Below the pieces are notes generated by a model. It was not told the DNA's origin and ran no database searches. It worked only from the letters and a program-made list of their open reading frames with translations. Below, in pieces: positions 1 through 11,287 of a stretch of 64,000 nt of DNA; positions within the stretch are counted from its first letter, which is position 1; each line of letters starts with the position of its first letter. Origin of the DNA: Nemopilema nomurai (taxonomy: Eukaryota > Cnidaria > Scyphozoa > Rhizostomeae > Rhizostomatidae); NCBI GenBank assembly GCA_003864495.1, contig PEDN01001353.1, forward strand, positions 62,001 through 126,000, written 5' to 3'. A program made the translations under genes and the position numbers.

Positions 1-2936
1 TCCAAGAAATAATTATAGAAGCATTTGGTATTCGCACATGCTTTAAGACGTTTCCCCGTCACTGAAACATGCTCATCCCTTTTATCGACACCGTCGCATC
101 GCCGTTTCGTTTTCGCTCCTCGGAATTATTTGGATTATCCGATATCCTCCGATCCAGGTTGACATCATCAATTTTGCATCTTGCTAACCAAATCTCGCTG
201 TCCAAATCTCGCCATCAATTTTGTATCTCGCCGAACTTTGAATGATTTAGTGATGAAAATGAATTATACTGAAAAAATTATGCAGTTTGAGCCGCTCGGT
301 CGCGAGTTACTTTGCTTTGAATATTTAGACTTTATCTCTTTAGCAGCTAATTCCATTGGAATGTATAGGAACAGCTAATTTTTGAAAGTTGGTTTATTCG
401 CAGCCTGACGGCCCAAACACTTAGAAATTTTCGGCACAGACTAATTTAAATATGAAGATTGCAATTCCATGATTCATTTCTGCCAAATGTGAATTTAAAA
501 TTTTTCCTTGATCGGCGAATGGGAAAATGTTTTGGTTCATTGCGAAGAAGCGTGAAATCAAACTCGCGATACTTTTGTCTTTGATTTGGACTCGCTGGCC
601 CAGAACTAATATTGTTTTGGCCAATGCTTGTCTAAGCAGGCTTCAGACAACTGGACTGGCAGGTTAATAGGGCATAAGGAGCCTAAACGCGACTGCGTTT
701 TGACTTATCCATTCCGCTGAGCAAACCCCTCACAAGCAGAGGCAGCCCGTCAAACATTCAAGTGGCCGGTTTCCACCCGCAGGTCAGGCGGCACCCAGCC
801 CGCCAGCCGCCGGGCATGTGGCCTGCGTGAAGGTCGCGGAACCACCTGTTTTGGTTTCTAAGAAATAGATTTTATACACAGGAGGTCCGAAACTTCCTAA
901 AGGCCGAGCTCCACTGCCCGTGACAATTTTCTGCACGTCTGACAGTCGAATACAAGGCAATTTTTAGAGCGGCCGCTCGTCATTAAAAGATTTAAATTGC
1001 TGCAGAACAAAACTTAGCAGGACTAGTGTTTGGCCTGAATCAAAGATGAGTTTGAGCTCTAAAGAATAAACCCTAATACTTTAAAATTATTTGGTGCTCG
1101 GGTGCAGGTTGAAGATATGCTGGAAAATGAAGGAGAAGACGATTCGAACACTGGAATTGACGACAGCACACATTTGAGAGCAACATATTTTGCTTATTCT
1201 TCGAATTTTGAAGCGGACATTCGAAACATTTAAAAAAAACAATTCAGGGCTCAACACTAGTCGTTGTCGAATAAGAAAATTGTATTATTCTCGTTGCCTG
1301 CAAACTTCCTGACAAAAGTTGTTTTCCGTACGCGCGGTCAAGCGGAGGTCGGCCTTTAGGAAGTTCGCGAGCTGCCTCTCAAAAGGTATCAAAATAAGGA
1401 TGTTCCCATATTAGTTTCTAGTGAAATTACTGATCAATTGCAATTTATGGAACTTGGCTCTTAGTTAATGCTTCCGAGAAACAACTCAAAGGGAGTTTAC
1501 CACGATTTGAGATCTGCATTTGATACTTGCAATAGTCTTCGGGATTTCTCAACACATTTTTATAAGTGATTTACTTTACTGATTCCTGAGAACCGATTTT
1601 TCCTCGACAACGCCACTGGTTTGAACGATGATGTTCGAGGCTTTTGCAAAATTCTTTTACAGCTTTACAAACTGATTTTTACATGAACAAATATCGTAAA
1701 ATTCCAAGTATTTGAAATGGGGACGGGCACAATATGGATATAGCTAAGCCTAAATTCGTGGTTTAAAAATAAATCAGAAAGTAACATCGAACATCGAGCT
1801 TTGGATAAGCGCCACCAGGCTAGAATTCATTCTGATTTCAAACATTTCCTATCAATATTATGTATTATTCAAATCATTTGCCATGCGGTAAAATTTAAGC
1901 CAGACACCAATTCCGAGAAACCACTCTTTGTTGGGAAGTGACAATGAGATGAAAAGGTCGCGACGAACCGCGGCCAACAAACCGATTTGACAGCGAAGTG
2001 CGAGGACGCGAGGCCAGCAAAACTGAAAAAAATTCTTCGGAGGAAAATTTCTCGACAACCGCCATCTCTAGTGAGTAAAAATTCAAAAATACATTGAATT
2101 TTAATAATACTATTTGGAATGCGTATGCAAAGCTTTCAGCCCAGTGACAGAACGTATCCAAGCAGAGTTGAAAGAATGGCCTATGCAAATGGCATCTTGT
2201 GCATGTGTACGAATCTTGTAGTTTAAACTTAATAATTCAACATTGAGAATATACCGGCGAGATTTGTGTGATGTAGAAATTTTAAATAAAATACTCAACT
2301 CTTATGAATAACCTTAAAACTCATCAGAATATTTTTGCCCTTGGGTAATGGCGCCAACAGCAGTAGGATTTGTCAGCCACATTTTTATTAAAACATTTTT
2401 ATTAAGTAGGGCTTTCGACACTTGATAGAGTGTTCTATTGATAACATGATTGAATGCTCTATCAATATCTGCAATATCTCTATCAATATCATATCTGTAA
2501 AAGATATGTTTTTATACATACTATTTTAGTTTTAACTGAGGAGGCCAAGAGTTGTTTATGCAACCCTGAAAATTATCAACTTCTATTTGTTAGAAACTAC
2601 GGAGGGCTTTTCGACAGCGTTTAATAAGGCAAATTCTATAGCGGTATGTTTAGTAAAGATAAGCATGCTATTAACAAGGGTTTTTTTAGAACAACCAGTT
2701 CGCTCGGGGTCTTTCAGCTTCTCCCGGCATCGAGTAATGATTCAAGTGGTTTTCTGGATAACAGGAGGGTTGAGATCTTCGGGAAACGTAGGAGCCCACT
2801 CACCAAATGTTGCGACCAGAAACTATGGAAATTCCAGCTCGCAAATTACGCAGAATGCATCCATTTTATGTTGTGATATTCCGGCAAGTTTATTATTTGT
2901 ACACCCTTCCATCAGGGGCGGCGGACAGTGCTATTA

Positions 2937-2957
2937 TTGCTATTACTTTAATAGCAA
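2937..2957. repeat. Short palindrome TTGCTATTA/TAATAGCAA, copy 1
   Basis: The 9-base arm TTGCTATTA (2937-2945) is followed after 3 bases by its exact reverse complement TAATAGCAA (2949-2957). The same arms recur at 3.26 and 3.83 kb with longer spacers. The core of one arm also occurs near 2666 and 3150, so this looks like a locally spread repeat. Confidence 0.7.
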
Positions 2958-3262
2958 TTTTTTTCATGACCACCTCTTCTGTATTGTAATGGGATTCAAC
3001 GCAGAAAATAATTTTGTGCTTATCAAATCTGTCAACTTGCAACTGCCACGCTTAATCCATCCAAAGCTGCCGCAACAGACCATTCTTCAAAAGCCAATAT
3101 ATCACGACACGATAGGAGGAGCTTCACTCTTCAGCCACAGAGCGGTCATGCTATTAACTTGGCCTTTTTCATAGCAAATGAAGGAAAACAATAGTGCATT
3201 GCATCATAACTCCCTTTGTTTGTGACGCAACTGGCTTTTGTAAGGAACGCAAATCTCATCAC

Positions 3263-3294
3263 CTTGCTATTACAATCTCAGATTTAATAGCAAG
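3263..3294. repeat. Short palindrome TTGCTATTA/TAATAGCAA, copy 2
   Basis: The 10-base arm CTTGCTATTA (3263-3272) pairs with TAATAGCAAG (3285-3294) across a 12-base loop. The arms are the same as in the copies at 2937 and 3830 while the loop is unrelated, so the arms are the conserved part. Confidence 0.7.
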
Positions 3295-3829
3295 AGATCA
3301 GGTACGTGCTTATCACGACTCAAGAGAAGCACGAAAAAGGTTGATTTGTACGAAACAAAATTAATCAAATCGCGTCAGTTGGCGTAAGATGGGGTGTTAA
3401 CGGTTTTGTCTCTTTTATCTACGCAAGGAAGTAAATTGAGTTATGAACAGCGCCTTCGCCTTAAAAACGATGGACGTCCATGTCCTGATGTAACAGTTAA
3501 AAGACGTTCATGTGAAGCCGTTTACAGAAGCTTTTCCTGGATTTGTGGTGATTCAGATAAAAATAAATATTTTTGCATAATCAGATACATATTCAGATAG
3601 ACTTGTGTCCTTATTTAATTTTTATTAACCTTTTTGCTGGGTTTTTGCAATATTACCGGGTTAGAAAGTTCCTTTTCTGTCACTTGTTCTCCATATTTTT
3701 GTATATATTTCTAAGGTAGAGTTGTCTACACACCAAAAAGTATTCTAATTTTGTAATTTTTCACCAAAGTTTCTTACGGGAAAACAAATATTTCACTTAT
3801 GACAAGGAACAAATGCTTCATCGACCATT

Positions 3830-3860
3830 TTGCTATTACAAAGTGTACTTTTAATAGCAA
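3830..3860. repeat. Short palindrome TTGCTATTA/TAATAGCAA, copy 3
   Basis: TTGCTATTA (3830-3838) pairs with TAATAGCAA (3852-3860) across a 13-base loop. It directly precedes the 30-bp tandem duplication at 3863. Confidence 0.7.
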
Positions 3861-3862
3861 GG

Positions 3863-3922
3863 GGCCTCACCCGATGGCAAAGAGCCGCTGATGGCCTCAC
3901 CCGGTGGCAAAGAGCCGCTGAT
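3863..3922. repeat. 30-bp direct tandem duplication
   Basis: Two adjacent 30-bp units beginning GGCCTCACCC differ by one base (A versus G at unit position 13). They are more GC-rich than the surrounding DNA. No function is evident. Confidence 0.85.
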
Positions 3923-4837
3923 GTCTAATCCAGTGTACACTGCGAGCGAGTGTTTAGCCGAATGAAAAGAGTCATCTCAGCTTCCAGATCGTCGATGCTT
4001 CAAGAACGGAAAGAGCAACTGGTTTTCTTGCAAGTTGAGCATGAAACTTCAAAATCATTAGCAAAAAACCAATTTTTTATGAAAATGTCGTGACCAGATT
4101 CAAGGGGAAGAACCAGCGACGTTTCGAAGGATTTTCTAGAAACTAACTTTTATCGCTGTATAGTAACTTTTATAGTATATTTTAGGATTGGAACGATCGC
4201 ATTTTTTTGGTAATTGTTAGATTATTTTTTTTAATCTCACTGAACTCTTTCGGAGTCATCATTCGATTTCAAATTTACGAAAGATAAAAAACTCTGTAAC
4301 AAACTAGAAGAAATCCATGTCTTTCATTCACGATTGACTGTTTACAGTATTCTAAGGGAAAGGGACGTAAAACAATCATTTAAATATCTATTGGTAAAAA
4401 GCTCACGGAGCGCATATTTAGTGGTAATAACAACTTTTTTTCACTCCCCGCCGCCCCTGCCTTCCATACAATAATGTCGTGGCCATGAAATTGGCGAAAT
4501 GATAAATTTTTTTTAATAAATTTTGGCTCAATTTTTTTAATAATTTAAGTTTCGAAAAATTGAGCCTACAGTTTCTTTTAGCGTCTTTCCTATAAAACGA
4601 ATGTATTACGCTAAAAATCTCTACCATGTCATAACTCTTCAACCAAACAAAATCACTTTATCACCGGAGAGCTTGAGGGAGGGACCATTTACTGGATGAG
4701 GCAGAAAAAACGTTATGAGTCGAATGGGCTTTTGTTTCAAAAGGCAATTCGTTAGGCAAAAACAACAGGGCACCTACTTTTTACATGCCAGTAGTTAGAA
4801 AGTTAACAAATGGCTAGAAACAGTGAAAGCACAAACG

Positions 4838-4920
4838 TCGGAAAACGACCAAAAGCTGACAAAATGCATCGCCAGTTGCGCATCGAAAACTACATGATTG
4901 GCTGTCCTAATGACCTAATG
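4838..4920. mobile_element. Partial MITE copy, related to 15.6-kb element
   Basis: This stretch contains ACGTCGGAAAA, then CCAAAAGCTGA, then a CAGTTGCGCATCGA-type segment. The same blocks occur in the same order and similar spacing in the left interior of the inverted-repeat element at 15626-15853. The terminal arms are missing or decayed here, so it is a truncated relative. Confidence 0.5.
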
Positions 4921-6750
4921 AAACTAGTGTTTAGATATTGATATTTTTGAATGGTTACTAAGCTATGATAGAAACAAGGTGACAATTTTGCTCAACATTT
5001 GAGCTGAATCTGGTGGTATTTACTAACTTCGTGACGGAGCTCAAAGTTATTTTGCAAGATTATAAATTTGAAAAGAAGCTGCACATCTATTTTAACTTTT
5101 CTTGTGGGAAGTTTAAAAGTACCCCATGTCTAAGCCCCGTTTTTCTAACTTGAAAATAACAAACATTTGAAGAAACTGAATCAAGTTAAAGAAAGTTTGA
5201 GTGGTAAAGTCCAGCGAAAGTTCAAGACATTATTTATAAAGGGTAATGCCGAAATCCAAGTTCGAGTACCCTCACACAATCAATCTGCAAACAAGAGGAA
5301 CAAAATTGAGAAACGAGGAAGTAAGTCATGATTGACGCATCCTCCAGTGTCCTCTAGGCTGACTCATGCTTTATTCACGAGAAGAAATATAAGAACGTGC
5401 GCACCAGCTTATTGTCTTGATGTTATTGTTCGGAGAGAAGGCTCAGATGCAGACCACGATTGCTTTATTCCTGCCTCGCAAAATCATCGCTGAAAAGTTG
5501 GTTAATGCTCTGCTTTAGAATCATTCTGCATTGATTGAGCAAGCGAAATAAGTATGTCGCCTTCCGATGTTGTATTATTTTTTAAAAAGGGTAAATTAAT
5601 TATCATAAGCCACGTTATATTTGCCTCGTTGTTTTGTTCATAAGACATGAAAAGTAGTGTAACGATCATGGATAGGCAGGTTTAAGACCTGTTTGTATTT
5701 GATCCCAGCTCTGCATTCCTAGAAGCACTTTGATTTTATTCACATTTCATTTTCTCCCGACTCATGCTAATGACGTCTCTTGCATAATATTTCATCACGA
5801 TTAGTCAGCGTTTGTCACTGTCTCATTTTTGCATCTCGATCAGTTAAATACGCGGAAATTTGCTAGTTTGCTGGTGAATAAAACACCCCCTCCCCTCCCC
5901 CCGTCTTCTTAGTCCAACTCCTTGTCCTGCAAGTAGGACAAAGAAATGGTGCAATCGTTGAGAAAGGTAATGAAACACGGTTCCCTTTAAGCAATATTTC
6001 TCGAAACCAACACTAGAGCTTTACGCGCAGCTGACGTCAATGCAGAAACGTCAATGCCTTCCAAAGGGTCAATGCCCCCGTCCAACGTTCTTTCCCGCTT
6101 AAACTTCGCAAGACACACATGAACAAAGCGAAGAAGCCCCCACCCCCGGTTATAGATATGACCAATAATCACAGCAAACATTAACGGTAACCACCAATTC
6201 TGAAGGCCAACTCAGGCTGAAAACCGGGAAAGCCTCATGCTTTAATGACCCAGCAGTTGTCTTCAAAGTTTGAAAGCCAATTTAAAAAGCCGCTAATTTT
6301 TTATACAGTCTATGACACTAGGGTCATGTTTTTATCTTTCAAAAATATTTGCCTTCCTCCACAACGAAAAAGTTCAGTTGTGTACAAATTTCCCTGCCAA
6401 TTTTAGGCTCTCAATTATCATTTTAATTAAAAAGCAGAATATTTTGATTGTTTCTCGCAAAAGGTAGGCAGATTTCTATTTATCATGAAATGAAATGAAA
6501 TGACTTATCATAAAATGGATAAAATCACTTTTCCCTATTACATTTCTATTAGGTAATACATTAGTAAAAACATTAGGTAATACAGACGAGCAATAACACG
6601 ATGCACATTACAAAAAGGGCCGCGGTGAACGAGGGGCTTGGGGGGGGGGGGTGCGGTCCGCCAAACCTTGTCTCTCGTGCCTTCTGCTCTTGGAGGTATC
6701 TAACTTTGGGCAGACGAATCTCCTAACCGCTTGCCTTTTCATTCGCAGAA

Positions 6751-7398
6751 ATGACGGGAAACGTTGCTGGAAATGGTACGGGCGTGCAGAGAGCAAAGAT
6801 AGAGTCAGTTGCCGACTGCATGCAGCTAATGCAACACACTTCGTTCTGTGAATCAATCGCATGCACCGTTGCTGGCTGCCAACGGATGAAACGGGTGCTG
6901 CTACACGCGAAGAATTGCCGCAGGAAGACGCAATGCAGCTTCTGTAAGCAGGTCGTGCGCCTGTGCGTTTTGCATGCGAAAGGGTGCCTCGTTCCAAACT
7001 GTAAAATTGTATTCTGCAGCATGATTCGCTTGAAACTGGCCCAGCGACAGAGAAGTGTGACCAACGCGGCTGAAATGAGGGGCTCTGCCCCCAAAAGGAA
7101 TGGAATTTCTCGCAAACTGATTACCGTCGCAAGCCATCGGGAAAGATGCGACAAGGTTCACCCACGGGGAGTGTTAATGCAGCGCTCCCTGTCAGTCAAC
7201 GCCAAGCCAGATGGCACAGCGAATTTGACAATAGTCAATCGATCTACGTCGTTGGACCCGAGTAGAGGCTTTGCCCCAGAGACCGTGGGCTCGCAAGATC
7301 ATCTCATCTGGACAGGAGGTGCGATGCCAGAAGCAGCATTGAGATATGCAAAGGATCTGTCTTTTGAGTACAGCAAAATGGACATATCGAAACCATGA
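6751..7398 (+). CDS. TAZ2-type zinc finger protein (CBP/p300-like), possibly only the last exon
   Basis: The 215-residue frame contains one complete TAZ zinc finger. In CBP/p300, TAZ domains bind transactivation domains of transcription factors in the nucleus. All three HCCC zinc sites are visible, numbered from the ATG: H29/C33/C38/C43, H52/C56/C62/C65 and H75/C79/C84/C89. Signature stretches CQRMKRVLLHAKNC and CKQVVRLCVLHAKGC match the TAZ2 pattern. The second site is two residues shorter (C-x5-C-x2-C) than the usual C-x7-C-x2-C. The rest, about 110 residues, is basic and then featureless. A strong splice acceptor (branch-like CTAAC, pyrimidine tract, CAG at 6746-6748) lies just before the ATG, so the exon starts at 6749 and an unseen 5' exon is likely. 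No HAT, bromodomain or KIX sequence is nearby. It may be a small TAZ-only gene, a terminal exon, or a recent duplicate fragment. No stop or frameshift interrupts it. Confidence 0.6.
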   Translation: MTGNVAGNGTGVQRAKIESVADCMQLMQHTSFCESIACTVAGCQRMKRVLLHAKNCRRKTQCSFCKQVVRLCVLHAKGCLVPNCKIVFCSMIRLKLAQRQRSVTNAAEMRGSAPKRNGISRKLITVASHRERCDKVHPRGVLMQRSLSVNAKPDGTANLTIVNRSTSLDPSRGFAPETVGSQDHLIWTGGAMPEAALRYAKDLSFEYSKMDISKP

Positions 7399-8709
7399 GG
7401 AGAAAACGCTGGATATGCACAGAGAAAGCTGTTATTTCTTGGCACCCTGTTTTTAGTCATGCATCTCGTTCTAAGCTGTTTTGTACCAACATTTGTTTTA
7501 ACGAGCACCGTTTCCATTCTCTATTAATATTTAAACATAAAATTTAAAATTTTCAAGAATGGAACGCTGGAATACTTTAAAAGATCTATTTTAGACGGGG
7601 TTTCGAATACCACACGATCCCCTTTAACATACTATAGACCCTGCCCCTTCAAGTGACATCAGAGCCCCCTGTTGTACGTTAGTCATTGATTGTCGTTTAA
7701 AACCCTAGAATTCAAAGAGAAAAATCAAGATCCATATGCTATTTTGAAACAAAAGCCTTTATATATGTATTTAAGCTAGCCTAGTTAGGAAGTAAATTTT
7801 TCGCTCTCAATACTTGAGTTTCTTGTTAAGACTTTCTCGCCTCAAATTTGTTGTAAATAAAGTTTTAGGATAACAAAGTTTTCAAATTAACGTGGGTGGG
7901 GGTCAACTCCCAGCTGTACAATTTCGCTCAATATCACTTGCAATAATCATATTACAATTTCCCTATATCGTTGAACACTCCACCGAGTATGCAAACTTCG
8001 CAAAATTATCAAAACCTGGTACGCAAAACTTGCGGCAAAAGTGTGTGGAATTTACGGTTCCAATGTTCTGTGTTTGTTTGAAGTACGTCTTGCCAATCGG
8101 TTGAGAGGGCAACCGTTTCCCGGCCGCTCCACAACCCCCATCATCCACAGAAACCCATTGATGAATCAAGGCCATAGAGGTAGGATAACCCTATCTCAAT
8201 GATCAAGGTCGAGCCAATCCAGCGAAAACAAAAGAGGTCATTTCATAATGAAATAGGAAATTCGAAGAACAAAAAGGGAAAGAGTGAGGGAATTCCCTGT
8301 GTATAAGGAATTGCCAAGGGGATTTCCAAACGCCGGGAAGTCTACCGCAACCGGGGCCACTGGTTGAGGGGCTCGGTTGGCATTGCAGCGGAGGTCAACC
8401 GCATGGCATCAAATGGCTCGTGCAGCAAGGATTGCTTCTGCAAGCAAACGAAAACATCTTAGATAATTGCAAACATTAGACGGACACCCGAGAAGAAATC
8501 TGCAGCTGGAACCGTTGTGAATTTCCAAGATATGAATTCCCGACCAGAAATTCTTCTAGGTAAAGTAGAAATGAAAAAGTGTGCAACGAAGCCCCGTTAC
8601 TGAGGAGGATAAGGAGTAGGGTGGGCGATCTGCAAAGCTCTGTGCACGGAATGGTGTTACCGTGTTCCGTGAACTAGCCTTTGTAAGACTGTTTCGCATC
8701 CTCGTTAAT
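7399..8709. other. Region without a recognisable gene
   Basis: The sequence downstream of the TAZ exon probably holds its 3' untranslated region. An AATAAA polyadenylation hexamer occurs at about 7856 (in TGTAAATAAAG). Nothing else in this stretch looks coding. Confidence 0.4.
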
Positions 8710-9684
8710 AGGCACTTTAAGCATGGACAACGATAACCATAACGATAACCATAGGAGGCATTTCCTGCCTAGTGCGCACGCGCCATAGGAGATTCCCCTA
8801 CCGTTATCGTTCCCACGTATCGTTCTAGAACGATAGAAACCAAATCTATCGTTCTCTGACAACGATAGGATTTTGTGATGAATTTCTTTGCATTACTGTG
8901 GATTTTGAACTGGATGTCGCTTGAATATCATTCAACCACCAGCCAACTGGATAAGTTCTGATTTTTTGATACTTTTTGAAGGATTTAAAATTGTTTTCAC
9001 GACGATATGGGCCTACCGACTTCTCGATGTTTTGAGATTCATGCAGGAAGTTTGTTTTCATAGCCTGGCAGATTAAATTTCTTTTTGTAAAAGTTGACAT
9101 CGAAAGTAGATAATTAAATTCCCTTAGTTAGCATTGAAAACCCTTCAGAAAACTGTTTTTAAGGAAATTATTTCAGCGATCAAGTGCCCATGATGAGCGA
9201 AAGACCGACTGGTTGACACGTAGTGCGGAAAGAGGTGAAATGAAATTAAAGAAAATGTCAAATACATTTAATTAAAAAGCGTGCCCTGTGTTCTCAAATC
9301 TGGACTCGTCTTTGAACTCTCAAGTGTACCTTTTTCAAGACAAAACTTCGTAGTCCCAAATTGGAAGTTTAGATTAGATCTAGACCAAATGTTAGCAAAT
9401 TTTGACTAAGGAGCCAATTTTTTGTCATAAATTAGACATAGATTGAAAGCGATATCCTCACTGCTGTTAATATTTTTAAAGCTGTTCTTTATTTAACTCT
9501 AAAATGACAAATAATTGAGATTTAAAACATACTTCCTCTCGTAAACAAGGACGTGCGCCATTCTGACAGCCGCCCCCTATGGTTGTCCTTGCTTAATCTG
9601 ATTTCATCACAACGATAACGGAAACGATGACGTTCCAGTCTATGGTTATCGTTATGGTTATCGTCGTGCATGCTTAAAGTGCCT
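8710..9684. mobile_element. Non-autonomous DNA transposon, 975 bp, with ~45-bp terminal inverted repeats
   Basis: The left end AGGCACTTTAAGCATG (8710-8725), followed by ACGATAACCATAACGATAAC, is matched in reverse complement at the right end (9640-9684). Both ends are flanked by AAT (8707-8709 and 9685-9687), a probable 3-bp target duplication. The left interior is rich in further CGATA/TATCG motifs, including a palindrome TATCGTTCTAGAACGATA at about 8817-8834. No transposase frame is present, so movement would have depended on an enzyme supplied from elsewhere. The superfamily is not clear; a 3-bp duplication would fit a PIF/Harbinger-like element, but AAT is not the usual TWA. Confidence 0.75.
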
Positions 9685-10020
9685 AATGGGAGTTCAATGG
9701 GACAAAAGCGGAACTGACTCTTCCGCAGTGACATTTGCGAACAAAAAATGATCGACTTGGTTGGGTTCAAGGTCTGGAAGAACACCGGTCCAAAACCAAT
9801 TTTTTTGGTAGAAGAGTTACGAGCAAGAGGTTCACAGCAACAAATCCACAATTCAGGCACCGCAATAAAAGATGTGTGCTTTTCATTCTGATCGCCGAGT
9901 CAAAACTAATCATTTGTCGTCATAGACAGCATAAAGGCGAAAGGGTCGTTATTCTAAGTTTTTATCAATATCCAAATAGCTCTCCGCAGAAATTAATAGC
10001 GCTCAAGCTGCTCCTTTTGC

Positions 10021-10076
10021 GACTAAAGGATTACCGTAAAGTCCAGAATACAGTTGGTTGCTAGAAAGGGTTTGTC
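10021..10076 (+). repeat. Dispersed repeat, copy A of a 56-bp pair
   Basis: The segment starting GACTAAAGGATTACCGT is repeated with several mismatches at 11233-11287 (GACTTAAGGATTACCGT). Both copies end in a GTTTGTC block. They flank the inverted-repeat element at 10840-11100, about 0.8 and 0.1 kb away. Confidence 0.65.
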
Positions 10077-10839
10077 GTACCTGTATCTAGAGGAATTGTA
10101 GGTCCGCAGAAAATGGGATTTTACTGATCGCACTTGCAAGGTACAATCGTGTAATCTAGGTCATCTAGGTCATCTAGGTAATCTGTAAGGCCGAAATATG
10201 TAAAGAACTTGTACTACTAAAAACGAAATCCCCAAGGAACTTTTCGATTTGAAATTTCTTTAGAACTGCAAGCATCAAGAACTAAAAAGCCGGTTCCATT
10301 CATTTGCAGCCAATACTTGCATAGATTGTTTGCTATTCGTTTGTCAAGTGCTTCATTGAGTAGTTTCCGCATGCGCTGTCTCGTCCCTCTCACTTTTGGA
10401 TTAATAACTTCGTTCCTACCTTCTTTGTGTTTTTGCTCCTGATTTCTAGCCACAAGTAAAGGCAAAATTCAAATTTTTTATGTTTTTCCTGTTTCTGTAC
10501 TATTTTTATTGCATTTGATGTGCAGTGAAAATTAAGGAACTTAAAGGGAACTTTTGGTACTAAAATCTGATGATTTGAGGTCTACGAATAAGGAAATTTC
10601 GGAACTAGGCCTTGAGGTAGGTTCCTTATAAAAAAGCGTGTATGTGACCAAGCAACCCTTTATCAGCAATAGGGATTAGCAAAAAGCAAGCTATATGTGA
10701 CCGCGGCCTTATAGTCAATAAGCCTGCTTAAATAAACACAGCCGAAATTGGATACATGGATGTGCCATGGGACATTGTAAATAAGAAAAGGGACCAAAAC
10801 CGCTAATCAACTATGATCGGCTCAACAGGCCAAGATACG

Positions 10840-11100
10840 TTAAAGTAAATCAACGGAGTTAAAACGCAGCTTAGCTTAGGGGACTGGGCTACCTAAAAAT
10901 AGAAACTCTTAGCCATCCAATCAAGGTTGAGAACAGCAGAGTTCATGTGATCACTTCAAATATCGCTGCGTGTGGTGTGATACAAGACGATGCGGCCCCA
11001 TGTGATCACTTTGACTAAACAATCAATCCGCACGCCTGAATCGAATTGAGTTGCAGTGTATTTTTGAATAAGGGGCCTTACGTCCGTTGATTTACTTTAA
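10840..11100. mobile_element. MITE with 14-bp inverted repeats and TTAA target duplication
   Basis: An 18-base perfect inverted repeat, TTAAAGTAAATCAACGGA (10840-10857) and its reverse complement (11083-11100), bounds a 261-bp segment. Read as a TTAA duplication plus a 14-bp TIR starting AGTAAATC, it fits small elements of the TTAA-inserting type (piggyBac or Kolobok groups). There is no coding capacity. The assignment rests only on the ends. Confidence 0.6.
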
Positions 11101-11232
11101 GACCTCAACTAAAAGTTTGAAAAAGAAATTATGGAAACCTTCCTTTACGTGGGATTTTTTCCTTTTTTAACAGTTCTGTTAGTAGCAATTTTGGTGTCAG
11201 TGTGTGCCTAGAAAGTTCTGCTACCTGAATGC

Positions 11233-11287
11233 GACTTAAGGATTACCGTCAAGTCTATAATACGGTGGGTGCTAGAAGGAGTTTGTC
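11233..11287 (+). repeat. Dispersed repeat, copy B of a 56-bp pair
   Basis: This is a diverged direct copy of 10021-10076, sharing AAGGATTACCGT, AGTC, ATAC and GTGCTAGAA-like blocks in order. It may be the edge of a larger decayed repeat. Confidence 0.6.

Larger units (their letters stand above)
1..6600. other. Region without a recognisable gene
   Basis: No reading frame here looks like a conserved protein and I could not chain exons with good splice sites. The region is AT-rich and contains short palindromic repeats (2.9-3.9 kb), a 30-bp tandem duplication and a partial MITE copy at about 4.84 kb, listed separately. The longest open stretch (about 2587-3174, plus strand) begins at TTG and runs through the palindromic repeats, so I do not call it. 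A run of G residues lies at about 6640-6651, just before the TAZ exon. Confidence 0.5.

Noticed and set aside
2587..3174. Plus-strand 195-codon open frame
   Set aside because: It begins at TTG, runs through palindromic repeats and shows no domain or amino-acid pattern typical of a protein.
5661..5740. Hairpin-like GGCAGGTTTAAGACCTG segment considered as a tRNA
   Set aside because: No cloverleaf with a T-arm and acceptor stem can be drawn around it.
6608..7161. Minus-strand frames of 86-143 codons
   Set aside because: They are antisense to the TAZ zinc finger, whose complete set of zinc ligands identifies the plus strand as coding.
10426..10451. Possible tiny minus-strand exon that could extend the coiled-coil gene
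   Set aside because: The splice sites are passable but about 25 bases give too little evidence, and the peptide is not coiled-coil-like.
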